Origin: Saprospiraceae bacterium
GTDB taxonomy: Bacteria; Bacteroidota; Bacteroidia; Chitinophagales; Saprospiraceae
Assembly (NCBI GenBank): GCA_016718205.1
Contig: JADKEB010000031.1
Coordinates: 434,001-498,000, forward strand
DNA: 64,000 nt
Direction: 5' to 3'
Below the pieces are notes generated by a model that saw nothing but the letters and a program-made list of their open reading frames with translations, was not told the origin of the DNA and did not search any database. Position 1 is the stretch's first letter; each line of letters opens with the position of its first letter. Both the position numbers and the translations under genes were made by a program. Below are positions 53,702 through 63,723 of the stretch, piece after piece.

Positions 53702-55585
53702 CTACGACCTGCAATTGACTACAATCTTGTCAGTATAAACTTTTCTCAACTTGTCCATTAGAATTGTTGAATCTTTGTCTTTTTCTAATGAATATTTTCC
53801 TTTTTTGATTACAATATTTCGCTTGTAACTAAAGCTTCCATTTTCCAGGTTGATTATGGATGATTGGATGTATCCTGCTTCTGATTCAAAACTTGTTTCT
53901 TTAGGCAGCTTCTCTATATAGCATCCCTGTGGCACTTTAACATCATAATGATCACTAACAGAAAAACCATTAAAAACATGAAGCTTTCCATTATCGGGAT
54001 TCTTATACATCAGATCTACTGGTAACAAGTCAAAATTTAAATCAACGAAGTACCTTGATCCTGTTTTCAAAATTTTTTTCCTGCTTTGAAAACTTGTAGA
54101 AATATTGATTTCCTGTGAGGATAAATCATTTTTTAGTTCCTTTTGGATAAGTTTTAATTCGTTGATGTCATTCCCATTTTCCATAAGGTGATTCAGTAAA
54201 AGCTCAGGAGGAAGATTTATCATATAAAACAATCCTTTGTGCTCAATGCCTATACCTTTTAATAATTGACTATGAAGTACATTATGATTTTCAATATCAA
54301 TTTCAAATATGTTTTCAATCACATTGTCCTGATGGGAATATTCTTTAGTTTTAATAATTTTTGAGTTCTCTCCATCTATCATAAGTGCATGTCTGTTACC
54401 TGTAAATGAACCCAGGTAACCAGCTGCAGTTTTTGAAGAAGTACATTCCAAAAAAACTGTATCATTATCGGGAAAGGCTGCAAGTATAGCGTGATTGAAT
54501 GAGTTTCTTACTAATGTAGTATCATCAAGATTTTCAGCGACACCAGCATTAATAATGACATATTTAGATGGGATTCCTGCCACATTCAGGACATGTTTCA
54601 TATAATTGCTCAAGGCCTTGCAATCACCATATTTGAAATCGTGGACTTGCTGAACATTCATAGGTTTCCAACCGCCTATACCTAACTGAATGCTGACATA
54701 CCTCATGTTTTGTTGAAGATAACTATAAAGTCTATTAAGCTTCTCTTTATTGTTTTTTGCATCCATGATAATGGATTGTATTTCCTTTTTGGACGCATCG
54801 TTGAGTTCGCCTGTTTCTTTAGAAAGCTCCCATATCCATTTTCCAAAATCTTTCCACGAATCAAAACTCCCATCCTTGTTTTCCATACTAAAGTTTGAAA
54901 GCATAGGCCGCACATAGTTTTCATCCTTTTTCGAGTATTTATTATAAAGAAGTTTATGGCTTTGATTTTCACAAACTGTTGAATATACCAACTTTCCTTC
55001 GCTAAAAATTGTGTCAAATTTTATTTCGATTGGGTTGTAAAAATATAGTTGATTATTGATATCATGGTTGATGATTCTAAATTCTGATTTCAAAATAGAG
55101 ATATTTTTACCTTCATATGGTGAAAAACCTGGTAGAGAAAATGTTTGGGCTGAAGTCTTTACAATTTCTTTTTCAACAATATAAGGTGTCGGTATACCTA
55201 TGATCCTGTAAACCAAATACCTCGAATCCGAAGCTATAGTGAAACCATCTTGATATGCAATGTCCTGAAAATCCTTTTTCTTTATGGTTTTAATTTTTTT
55301 TCCTGAAATGTCAGTAATCTTAATTTCAATGTTTTCAACTTTATCAAACTGATTGTAGTAGATTAAGATATTGTTGACACTATTGTCTTCGTTTTTTAGA
55401 ACCAATGATTTTGACTTGGTAGAATGAATAAATTTATTCTTTGAAAATATTTCAAGAGTTTCAGAATTGTCTAGTATAAGACAAACAGCATCAACTTTCA
55501 AACTATCAGGAATGGATTCGAAATTTTGTGCATGCAAATTCAAACTTGTTAGGCCAGTTATAAAATATAGAATATAATTTTTCAT
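53702..55585 (-). CDS. exported DUF3857/transglutaminase-like protein (catalytic residues present)
   Basis: The 627-residue protein has a signal peptide (cleavage near LHAQ), an N-terminal DUF3857 domain, and a transglutaminase-like core with Cys322 in YGDCKALSNYMK and His365 in FNHAILAAF. The C-terminal part is beta-rich. The real activity of this family, perhaps peptide cleavage or cross-linking in the periplasm, is not known. It overlaps the previous gene (55582) by four bases and is surely co-transcribed with it. Confidence 0.8.
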   Translation of the reverse strand: MKNYILYFITGLTSLNLHAQNFESIPDSLKVDAVCLILDNSETLEIFSKNKFIHSTKSKSLVLKNEDNSVNNILIYYNQFDKVENIEIKITDISGKKIKTIKKKDFQDIAYQDGFTIASDSRYLVYRIIGIPTPYIVEKEIVKTSAQTFSLPGFSPYEGKNISILKSEFRIINHDINNQLYFYNPIEIKFDTIFSEGKLVYSTVCENQSHKLLYNKYSKKDENYVRPMLSNFSMENKDGSFDSWKDFGKWIWELSKETGELNDASKKEIQSIIMDAKNNKEKLNRLYSYLQQNMRYVSIQLGIGGWKPMNVQQVHDFKYGDCKALSNYMKHVLNVAGIPSKYVIINAGVAENLDDTTLVRNSFNHAILAAFPDNDTVFLECTSSKTAAGYLGSFTGNRHALMIDGENSKIIKTKEYSHQDNVIENIFEIDIENHNVLHSQLLKGIGIEHKGLFYMINLPPELLLNHLMENGNDINELKLIQKELKNDLSSQEINISTSFQSRKKILKTGSRYFVDLNFDLLPVDLMYKNPDNGKLHVFNGFSVSDHYDVKVPQGCYIEKLPKETSFESEAGYIQSSIINLENGSFSYKRNIVIKKGKYSLEKDKDSTILMDKLRKVYTDKIVVNCRS

Positions 55586-57558
55586 ATTTTTTTCTTAATA
55601 ACTACGGGCTCACTGAGTTTATTTATAATTATGTCTAATGATTGCTTTATATCTGGGTACTCATCTTGTAGAAATTCATTTTTATTGATTTTAAATTCTA
55701 CATTTAAAGTAAGTTTTTTTAAGTTAGCATTAAAATTTGAATTGTATTTAAATGTAATTGAATTGTCATCTAAAGCCGCATGGATGTTTTGAGGCACTTC
55801 ATACACTTCGTCCGGTTGGATGTCTATTGTTGTCACAAGTCGATAATCTTGTAAGTAAGGAAAATCAATAATGGAGTTTCTTGTTTCTTTCTTAAATGGA
55901 TTGGTCTTAAAAGGTCTCAATTCAAAAGGATAGACATATTTTGTAGATTCATCGTCAATCTCGGCATATGATTTAATTCTATACTTTATACTATTGGGTT
56001 TTTTCTCAAAAATGATAATTGAGTCAATTTTAACATTTTCAGGGGTGTATTTTTTGTTTAGAAAGGCCGATTCCTCTTCAGTTTTAAGTAATTCAAAATC
56101 AGAGAAGGCAAAGTAACTGCTCCTGCCCTCATTAGATAAGAGAATAACTTTGTTTTTTTCAAAAGAAACCTCTGTCATCATCATGTGTCTTCCTGAAAAA
56201 TCTTTTTTAGTATATATCCAGTCTGCTCCTTGTTCTGAAACAATCCAACCATTTCCATTAAGGCATCTATTGGGAAGATTTCCAAAAGGAAGGCCCGATG
56301 TTGCATCTGAAAAATACAATTTTTCACCTATAGTAGATAGTGCAAATACATAGTTAAAATCAGAGAAATCCGGATAAAAAGGATGTAAAGTGCCACTTCC
56401 TCTTGTACTCAATATGACAGGAGATGTAGGAATTCCTAAATGATTTAAAGCTGCTATATAATTCAAATTGATATCACCAGAGTCTCCTTTTCCTTCTTTA
56501 AATAGGCTTTTACCACTATATGATGCCTCATAATGGTTGTAACCGTCCCACTTTACCTTCTCATTAAAAATGTTGTAGACCTTCTCAGCAATTTCTAATG
56601 GTGATTTAATGTCCTTAGTGTCTATAATATTTTTAATAAAATCACCATTTTTTAAAACGACTCCGAAACTGGATGACTCTAAGAGAGACTTTGAAAAGTT
56701 AGGGTAATCTGTGGCTATCTTTTTTATCATTTCTCCCGGCCAATTTATTAAAATCAGCTGATGTGTTATTTTTGCCTGAATATCAGATTTATTGGCGAGA
56801 TACGCTTCAATTTCAACTGGAGGAATATTTTCAAATACAATTTTTCTTTTATTAAAGGGTACTTTAACCGAATTTAAATTGCTGGTGCCTGTCCTAATAT
56901 GAAGGTTTTCATCATAAGTATTGTTGACGTCTGATAATGGGGCAAAAGGCCCAGTAATATTTATCTGGTAATTATAATATTGGGGCATACTTGTATAAAA
57001 TTCGTTATACACCACAGGGTATTCTGATTGCAATATCCAGTCATTAATATTTGTATAGTATTCTGATTCTAATTCATATTCATACTCCAGTACACTATTA
57101 TGCTGTATTTCCGGCATTGTGAAAGTGATTTTCTTAAAATAATTGTTTAGCTGAGTCTCAAAAACATTATCATCTTTGAGTTTTGTTTCTACAATTTTTC
57201 CATTTTCAAAGTTGTAGGTTTTACCCTTTAAACCTCGAAGTTTTACTCTTCCTCTACCACCCTTTGGACTATAAAAAATTACTTCATTTGTTGCTGCTTC
57301 TTTTCCGTTCTGATTAAAAATTTTAATTTGTTTTTTCATCTTCAGTACAGTAAAAAAACCTTGGCTATAGGAGTATAAAACAGAGTTTTCTCCTGACACA
57401 TAGGAAACCATGGCATCAGCATCCTTGCTGAAACTGCATTCTGAAAGATCAAGAAGCTCTTTTGTTACCTTTCCATACTTATATTTCTGAGCAAAAGCAG
57501 TTTGATGTATTATCAATGCCAAAACAACCAAAAAAGATTGAATCAAGATGTTTTTCAT
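55582..57558 (-). CDS. exported DUF3857/transglutaminase-like protein (catalytic Cys and His replaced)
   Basis: The start is set at the ATG at 57558, giving 658 residues and a signal peptide (LVVLALIIHQTAFAQ). A DUF3857 domain precedes the transglutaminase-like core. At the catalytic Cys position the family pattern GNCADINL reads GDSGDINL, with Ser at about residue 360, and the expected His in FNHV is Tyr (FNYVFALS). It is therefore probably a non-catalytic relative. It is the first gene of a two-gene unit; its stop overlaps the start of the intact paralogue by four bases. Confidence 0.78.
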   Translation of the reverse strand: MKNILIQSFLVVLALIIHQTAFAQKYKYGKVTKELLDLSECSFSKDADAMVSYVSGENSVLYSYSQGFFTVLKMKKQIKIFNQNGKEAATNEVIFYSPKGGRGRVKLRGLKGKTYNFENGKIVETKLKDDNVFETQLNNYFKKITFTMPEIQHNSVLEYEYELESEYYTNINDWILQSEYPVVYNEFYTSMPQYYNYQINITGPFAPLSDVNNTYDENLHIRTGTSNLNSVKVPFNKRKIVFENIPPVEIEAYLANKSDIQAKITHQLILINWPGEMIKKIATDYPNFSKSLLESSSFGVVLKNGDFIKNIIDTKDIKSPLEIAEKVYNIFNEKVKWDGYNHYEASYSGKSLFKEGKGDSGDINLNYIAALNHLGIPTSPVILSTRGSGTLHPFYPDFSDFNYVFALSTIGEKLYFSDATSGLPFGNLPNRCLNGNGWIVSEQGADWIYTKKDFSGRHMMMTEVSFEKNKVILLSNEGRSSYFAFSDFELLKTEEESAFLNKKYTPENVKIDSIIIFEKKPNSIKYRIKSYAEIDDESTKYVYPFELRPFKTNPFKKETRNSIIDFPYLQDYRLVTTIDIQPDEVYEVPQNIHAALDDNSITFKYNSNFNANLKKLTLNVEFKINKNEFLQDEYPDIKQSLDIIINKLSEPVVIKKKI

Positions 57559-57787
57559 ATTTTCATATTTCGATTTCAAAATTATTGTAGCACCATTGCA
57601 ATTATATAAATACCAAATATAATACCTTTTTACCAAAGGATTAAAATGATATTGATCATCATTTCCTCAGGGAATCCCCCCAAATATCAAAATATTTACT
57701 TAATATGCATACAATCAATATTAAATATATGTACTTTTGTTGTAATATGTAATAACTTATTAATATTTAAACAAAAATAATTTTGCC

Positions 57788-60007
57788 ATGAATGCAAACC
57801 TTCTCAAACACCGATTTTATTTAACACTTTTTTCAATGACGCTCTTAGTGCTCCAAAGCAGCGCTGAAGAATGGCCTTTTTCACTCAATTGCCCTAAAGA
57901 TGTCACTGTAAGTTGCCATGATGAAATATGGAATCTATCCATTTATGGCAATGCCACGATCACCGAAGGGTATAAAACCTATTCAGCCGGTACACCTGTT
58001 GTAAAGTATTTTCTCAATAGTTGCAACTCCGGATATATCACACGTACCTGGATGGTAGAGGACAATATGTGGAGATGGCATTCCTGTACACAGACCATTT
58101 ATGTTTCACCAGGATCAGCATCAGGACCTTATATCACATGGCCTCAGGATATCGAACTGACAGGATGCAATCCCCAGACCAGCCCAAACCAATTGCCACC
58201 AGGATACAACTATCCTGAATGGGACAATACAGGTTGTGGTATGTATGGAAAATCGTATAGTGATATGTTATTTACTGTAAACAGCCAATGCAAAAAAATC
58301 ATGCGAACCTGGAAAGTGATGGATTGGTGTACTACTACTTCATCTTACAGCAATACATTTTACAAACATGTTCAATTTATCTACATCGTCAATAATATTC
58401 CGCCTGTTGTAAATTGCCCGGCCAATATTACCATAGAGAGTATAAATTGTCAAAATGCATATTTGACTACCAACTCGCTGACACTTGCCCCCGGTACTTG
58501 TGGTGGTGAATTTGAAATAACAAACAACTCGCCATATGCTACATCAAAAGGGAATAATATTTCCGGTACCTACCCGATAGGCACTACTAAGGTGTCTTAT
58601 AGTATCAGGTATGGATGTGGAAAAACATTTTATTGTAACACTAATGTGACCGTGCTCAATGGCGCTAAACCGGTACCATATTGTTTGGGTGAAATTGTTA
58701 CCGCCTTGATGGGTGTCGATACAGATAAAGATGGTAAGTTTGATAATGGAATGGTTGAAATTTGGGCGAAAGACCTTAACAAAGGTAGCCATTCCAAGTG
58801 TGGTAATCACCCTTTGAAATTCTCTTTTTCAAAAAATGTCAATGAGACTTATAGAATATTTACATGTGATCATATAGGTAAAAATAATGTGGAAATTTGG
58901 GTAACTGATAGTGAAGGTGCGCAGACTTTTTGTATGACTGAGATCAACGTGCAAAATAATGGTGCCAATATACCCAATTGTAAACCCAAAACTGCAACAC
59001 CACCTCCAACACCTGTGGCCCCTATCGTAACTTCGAGAAGACTTAATGGTACTGTCACGACCATTACAGACAAACCCCTTGAGCAAGTTGATGTAAAACT
59101 TGAGTATAAGGATGCCATTATTACATATACTTCAAAGTTTGATACTATTGAAACTTTGCTTTTGGATTCATTTATTAATGCATCTGGTTATAAACTCTAT
59201 CGGTACACTTATGGTAAGAAGATCAACGAAAAAAGAGATACAAACACATCATTCATCACCCGGTCAGTAAAAACAATAGTGGATGGAAAGTTTAAATTTG
59301 ATACATCCGCATTAGCCAACAAATCAGCCTTTGTATCAGCGACATATAGCGATAGTACACATTCACACATAGATCAGAAAGATGTTCTGCTGTTGCAAAA
59401 GTTTTTGGCCGGCGAGATTACATTCAGTAGTTATCAACAATATCTGGCATCTGATATTGATGAAAATGGACGTATAGATGAAACTGATTTGCAAGCACTT
59501 ACAGATTTAGTTGAAAAAAGGATTGCAGGATTACCAGGTTCATTTCAATGGTTTTTGCTCGATACTAAAGCAGCATATCCTAATCCTTCAGATGTTTTGA
59601 AAGGTAGTTTACCATTGAAAATAAGTCTGGATTCTATAACATCAACCACTCCCGATGTCAATTTTGTGGCTATAAAAAAAGGTAATATTTCTGTCGATCA
59701 GGGATCGATCAAAGAAGATTTGCAGACTGAGTCGAGAATCCAACCCGTCAAGGATCTGATTGCAGTATTCAACCCCAATCCCTACAATGATAAAGTTATC
59801 TTGTCGATATCTCATCCACAAGGAGGAGCAGGTATCTTGTCGATGCTGGATATGAATGGCAGAGAGTTGTACAAAAATACAATAAATATAGATTTAGGAA
59901 GTTTTGAATCAATAATCGATCTTTCAGAATTGCCTTCAGGCATGCTATTTTACAAGGTGGTATTACGAGATCAAGTTGCTTCGGGAAAACTCATTCATTT
60001 AAAGTAG
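57788..60007 (+). CDS. surface protein with dockerin-like segment and T9SS type A sorting domain
   Basis: The 739-residue protein has a signal peptide, then Cys-rich modules of the HYR-like kind (NCPKDVTVSCHDE, YITRTWMVEDNMWRWHSCTQTIYV; a second at VNCPANITIESINCQ). A dockerin-like segment is at about residues 528-583 (KDVLLLQKFLAGEITF with SDIDENGRIDETDLQAL, the calcium loops). The last 80 residues are a type A sorting domain with FNPNPYNDKVILSI, LSMLDMNGRELY and a final GKLIHLK. It should be exported by T9SS. A strong terminator follows it. Confidence 0.85.
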   Translation: MNANLLKHRFYLTLFSMTLLVLQSSAEEWPFSLNCPKDVTVSCHDEIWNLSIYGNATITEGYKTYSAGTPVVKYFLNSCNSGYITRTWMVEDNMWRWHSCTQTIYVSPGSASGPYITWPQDIELTGCNPQTSPNQLPPGYNYPEWDNTGCGMYGKSYSDMLFTVNSQCKKIMRTWKVMDWCTTTSSYSNTFYKHVQFIYIVNNIPPVVNCPANITIESINCQNAYLTTNSLTLAPGTCGGEFEITNNSPYATSKGNNISGTYPIGTTKVSYSIRYGCGKTFYCNTNVTVLNGAKPVPYCLGEIVTALMGVDTDKDGKFDNGMVEIWAKDLNKGSHSKCGNHPLKFSFSKNVNETYRIFTCDHIGKNNVEIWVTDSEGAQTFCMTEINVQNNGANIPNCKPKTATPPPTPVAPIVTSRRLNGTVTTITDKPLEQVDVKLEYKDAIITYTSKFDTIETLLLDSFINASGYKLYRYTYGKKINEKRDTNTSFITRSVKTIVDGKFKFDTSALANKSAFVSATYSDSTHSHIDQKDVLLLQKFLAGEITFSSYQQYLASDIDENGRIDETDLQALTDLVEKRIAGLPGSFQWFLLDTKAAYPNPSDVLKGSLPLKISLDSITSTTPDVNFVAIKKGNISVDQGSIKEDLQTESRIQPVKDLIAVFNPNPYNDKVILSISHPQGGAGILSMLDMNGRELYKNTINIDLGSFESIIDLSELPSGMLFYKVVLRDQVASGKLIHLK

Positions 60008-60023
60008 TTTTGACTATACTTTT

Positions 60024-60064
60024 AAAAAAAAAAGCAATCTGAGCACTCAGGTTGCTTTTTTTTT
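60024..60064 (+). terminator. intrinsic terminator after the dockerin-like gene
   Basis: A-run, AGCAATCTGA (from 60033), loop GCAC, TCAGGTTGCT (to 60056) and T-run form a strong stem with one G-U pair. The A-run before and T-run after lengthen the stem on both strands, so it could act bidirectionally, but the gene order needs it only on the plus strand. Confidence 0.85.
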
Positions 60065-60246
60065 GCCATTTCCAAAAAACCAGTGAAAAGAAATGGGTAT
60101 AAAAAAAACTAAAAAGCCAACAATGAAGGCCTGTGAGCTGCATATTATTCACTGATCATGTTAAACAATTGATAAAATATTAAACATTTTACTCTATATT
60201 ATTATTGATAATGATAATTTTGCACACACATTGCTAAAAAACATTT

Positions 60247-62277
60247 ATGCAATTTCTTTTTCCAGCTTTTTTGTGGGCCTTACTGGCTCTTTCTATTCCG
60301 ATTATAATCCATTTGTTTTATTTCCGAAGGTTTAAAAAGGTTTATTTTACCAATGTCAAATACCTGAAGGAAATAAAGGAAGAAACTTCAAATCGCAATA
60401 AACTGAAGAATTTATTGATTCTAATCAGTCGCTGTCTTGCCGTGGCGTGTCTGGTATTTGCTTTTGCCCAACCATTTATCCCCAAAGGAACCGGAATCAA
60501 ATCAGGACTAAATTATGTTTCTGTATTTGTAGATAATTCTTTTTCCATGTCTGCCAATAAGAGTGAAATACCACTTATTGACATTGCCAAGGATAAAGCG
60601 CGGTCAGTGGTATCTTCATATGGAGATGAAGATAGGTTTCAGATATTGACACATGATTTTGAAGGCAAGCATCAGAGATTATTAAGTAAGGAAGATGCTT
60701 TGACATATATTGATGATGTTCAAATTACCTCATCAGTGCAGGACCTTGACCTTGTCCTGAACAGACAAAGGCAGCTTCTTGAAAGCTCTTCGGGCAACAG
60801 GCTCAGTTACATCATTTCAGATTTTCAGCAGAGTATAGTCAATTTACAAGGGTACCAGGATACTACGATGGAAATTAACTTAGTACCTGTCCAGTCAACG
60901 GCACAAAAAAATGTTACAATAGATAGCACATGGTTTGAAGGGCCTATTCCTTTTCTGAATCAAACCAATAAACTACTTGTCAAAGTGAAAAATAACAGCC
61001 CTGAAGATATTGAACAAGTAAAAATCAGTTTTTTGAAAGAAGGGCAAGAAAAACCTGTAGCCATAAGAGATATTGCTGCAAATAGTACAGTCACAGATAC
61101 CGTTAATCTGACGATTGATAAATCAGGATGGCACACTGGTATCTTACAGGTGTCAGATTATCCGGTTCAGTTTGATGATAAATACTACATTTCTTTCAAC
61201 GTGGCTGACACTATCAAAGCACTTTTCATCAATGATACCGGACCTGACAGATTTATGAATGCCTTATTTAATGGAATAAAAAATTTCAGCCTAAGTAATC
61301 AGAATTCAAATCAGCTTCAGTATCAGCAGTTTCAGAATTTTGATATGATAATGCTTAATGACCTTAAAGCCATCAGTAGTGGCCTGGGCAATCAGCTACT
61401 TCAATATATGCGTGATGGTGGCAAGGTTCTTATATTTCCAGGCAAATCTGTCGATATCAGTTCGTACAATAATTTTCTGACCACAACCGGTGCAAGCAGA
61501 CTTGGAAACCAAACGAATCTGAAGAGGGAAGTTTCGATTATCAATACTGAAGAGTTTGTATTTTCGGATGTTTATATTAACACTGGAAGAAACTTAAAAT
61601 TGCCGGTAAGTACATTGTCTTACAATTTTTTAACACTATCGTCTACGGCAGAAGAAAAACTACTCACATATCGGGATGCCGGCTCATATCTTTCAAAATT
61701 CAGGGTAGGAGATGGTCAGTTATTTTTGTGTGCGTCTCCTATAAATACAGAATCTAATGATCTGGTGTATAATGCTGAAGTTTTTGTTCCTCTGATATAT
61801 AAAATGGCCATCTCTACCACGAAACAAAAACCTATATCATATACCATTAATAATAATTTGAGTGTCATAATACCAAATAAAAGAAAAAGTGGTGATTATG
61901 TATACAAGGTCAAGGATGATAAAAATGAGATAATACCGGGCCAATCACCAGTAGGAAATCAAATACACTTATCTATGGGTGGACAAATAAAAAATGATGG
62001 TATCTTTGATTTATTGCTTGATAGTGAGACGGTTGGTAAAATTGCCTTAAACTATGACAGAAAAGAGTCAGATATGTCGCACCTTAGTGAATCAGAATTG
62101 GAAGATTTAAATACCCAAAATCCCTCATTCAAATTGATTTCAGATACGCAGCAAGCTAATTTATCAGGATCTATCACTGAAAAAGATAAAGGTATAGTCT
62201 TGTGGAAGTGGTTTGTTATTTTGGCATTGTTGTTTTTGGCTGCTGAAACTCTTTTGATCAGATTGTTAAAGAATTGA
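60247..62277 (+). CDS. BatA-like membrane protein with VWA-like domain
   Basis: The 676-residue protein opens with the BatA double-membrane-helix domain (PAFLWALLALSIPIIIHLFYFRRFKKVYFTNVKYL), then a VWA-like domain with VFVDNSFSMSAN (DxSxS pattern), a large soluble periplasmic part and a C-terminal membrane helix (about 652-670). Function is unknown; the same overall plan occurs in the protein at 28.9-31.0 kb. Its TGA overlaps the next ATG by one base (TGATG), which suggests coupling. TAATTTTG at 60215-60222 may be its -7 box. Confidence 0.82.
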   Translation: MQFLFPAFLWALLALSIPIIIHLFYFRRFKKVYFTNVKYLKEIKEETSNRNKLKNLLILISRCLAVACLVFAFAQPFIPKGTGIKSGLNYVSVFVDNSFSMSANKSEIPLIDIAKDKARSVVSSYGDEDRFQILTHDFEGKHQRLLSKEDALTYIDDVQITSSVQDLDLVLNRQRQLLESSSGNRLSYIISDFQQSIVNLQGYQDTTMEINLVPVQSTAQKNVTIDSTWFEGPIPFLNQTNKLLVKVKNNSPEDIEQVKISFLKEGQEKPVAIRDIAANSTVTDTVNLTIDKSGWHTGILQVSDYPVQFDDKYYISFNVADTIKALFINDTGPDRFMNALFNGIKNFSLSNQNSNQLQYQQFQNFDMIMLNDLKAISSGLGNQLLQYMRDGGKVLIFPGKSVDISSYNNFLTTTGASRLGNQTNLKREVSIINTEEFVFSDVYINTGRNLKLPVSTLSYNFLTLSSTAEEKLLTYRDAGSYLSKFRVGDGQLFLCASPINTESNDLVYNAEVFVPLIYKMAISTTKQKPISYTINNNLSVIIPNKRKSGDYVYKVKDDKNEIIPGQSPVGNQIHLSMGGQIKNDGIFDLLLDSETVGKIALNYDRKESDMSHLSESELEDLNTQNPSFKLISDTQQANLSGSITEKDKGIVLWKWFVILALLFLAAETLLIRLLKN

Positions 62278-63524
62278 TGATGGAGACCTTAGTGAAAAAT
62301 GTAACTTTAGTACACCAACCATCAGAATATCATCTGAAGAAGGTGGATATTTTGATTGAAAACGGCATAATTGCTAAAATTGGCCACAACTTGAGTTCAA
62401 AAAAATCGACCATCGTTTCAGGCAATAATTTGCACTGTACCATAGGTCTTTGCGATATTGGAACTCATAGCGGTGAACCCGGATTTGAACATAGAGAAAC
62501 CATAGATTCTTTGACTAAGGCAGCATTAAAAGGTGGTTTTACATCACTTGTCATTTTTCCTGGAACAAAGCCCATCACCCAAAATAAAAGCCAAATCAGA
62601 TATTTGATAAATCATACGGATAGAAATAATGTACAAATACTACCTGTAGGTGCTTTGAGTAAAGACATCAAGGGGCAGGATTTGGCAGAGTTTTTTGATA
62701 TGCGTGAGGCAGGAGCAGTTGCTTTTGGAGATGGTTTGGTTTCCGTGCAGGATTCTGGTCTTTTGAGTCGGGCACTTCAGTACGCATCAACTACTGACAA
62801 GCTTATCATTCATCATCCGGATGACCACACATTGAGTAGCGGTGGTGAGATGCACGAAGGTGAAACCAGTACCTTACTAGGCATGAAAGGTCAACCTTCC
62901 ATATCTGAAATCCATGCTGTACAAAGAGATATTTTATTACTTGAATATAACAATGGAAGGCTACTCATTCACGCCATTTCTGCAAAAGAGTCTATACATG
63001 AAATAAAATCTGCAAAAAAGAAGAGCCTGAAAGTTTTTTGTTCAGTTCCGTACACCAATTTGATTTTTACTGATACAACTCTGATGGACTTTGATCAAAA
63101 CCTGAAAGTTACACCACCATTGAGGTCAGAAAAGGACCGGAAAGCTTTGATCAATGGTTTAAAAGATGATACGATCGATTGTATTATTTCCAACCACATT
63201 CCACTTGATGAAGAAGTTAAAAATCTTGAATTTCCTTATTCAGAATCAGGTGCTTCAGGTATCGAAACATGTTTTGTGGCATGCCTTTCTTATCTGAAAG
63301 ACGAATTAAGTATAGAAAAAATAGTCGAAAAACTCACCGTTAATCCTAGAAAGATACTACATCTGACTGTACCAAAAATCATAGAAGGCGAAAGAGCAGA
63401 TTTGTGTGTCTTTGATACCGACATCTCATGGACCTACGAAAAAAGCGATATATGTTCAAAGTCAAATAATAATCCTTTTTTAGGCAAAAAATTTACATCC
63501 AAAGTCATTTATACTGTTTGTTGA
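62277..63524 (+). CDS. dihydroorotase-like protein, probably inactive
   Basis: The 415-residue protein is clearly of the dihydroorotase/amidohydrolase family: a beta-sandwich start (VKNVTLVHQPSEYHLKKVDILIENG), then the barrel with KVTPPLRSEKDRKALINGL. Metal ligands are altered: the family DxHxHxR motif reads DIGTHSGEPG (first His is Gly62, Arg is Gly), TPHHL reads VPYTNL, and the last Asp in DHAP is Asn306 (SNHIP). It resembles the non-catalytic PyrC' type that scaffolds aspartate transcarbamoylase in some bacteria. It overlaps the BatA-like gene by one base. TTG at 62274 is not the likely start. Confidence 0.85.
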   Translation: MMETLVKNVTLVHQPSEYHLKKVDILIENGIIAKIGHNLSSKKSTIVSGNNLHCTIGLCDIGTHSGEPGFEHRETIDSLTKAALKGGFTSLVIFPGTKPITQNKSQIRYLINHTDRNNVQILPVGALSKDIKGQDLAEFFDMREAGAVAFGDGLVSVQDSGLLSRALQYASTTDKLIIHHPDDHTLSSGGEMHEGETSTLLGMKGQPSISEIHAVQRDILLLEYNNGRLLIHAISAKESIHEIKSAKKKSLKVFCSVPYTNLIFTDTTLMDFDQNLKVTPPLRSEKDRKALINGLKDDTIDCIISNHIPLDEEVKNLEFPYSESGASGIETCFVACLSYLKDELSIEKIVEKLTVNPRKILHLTVPKIIEGERADLCVFDTDISWTYEKSDICSKSNNNPFLGKKFTSKVIYTVC

Positions 63525-63723
63525 TCGGATTGATGTAGTTAAGAGTAAAATAACAAGTCAAGATGTAAAGGTTATATCATTACAAACCCTTAATTTAAAT
63601 GGAATAGTAAAGTCTGTAATTAAAATTTGATTATTTTCACTCAAACATAAAAATAGAAACATACTCCGGAATAAATAATATTTTTAACTTTATACCCTAA
63701 AGTCTACAATTGTCGAAGTGAAA

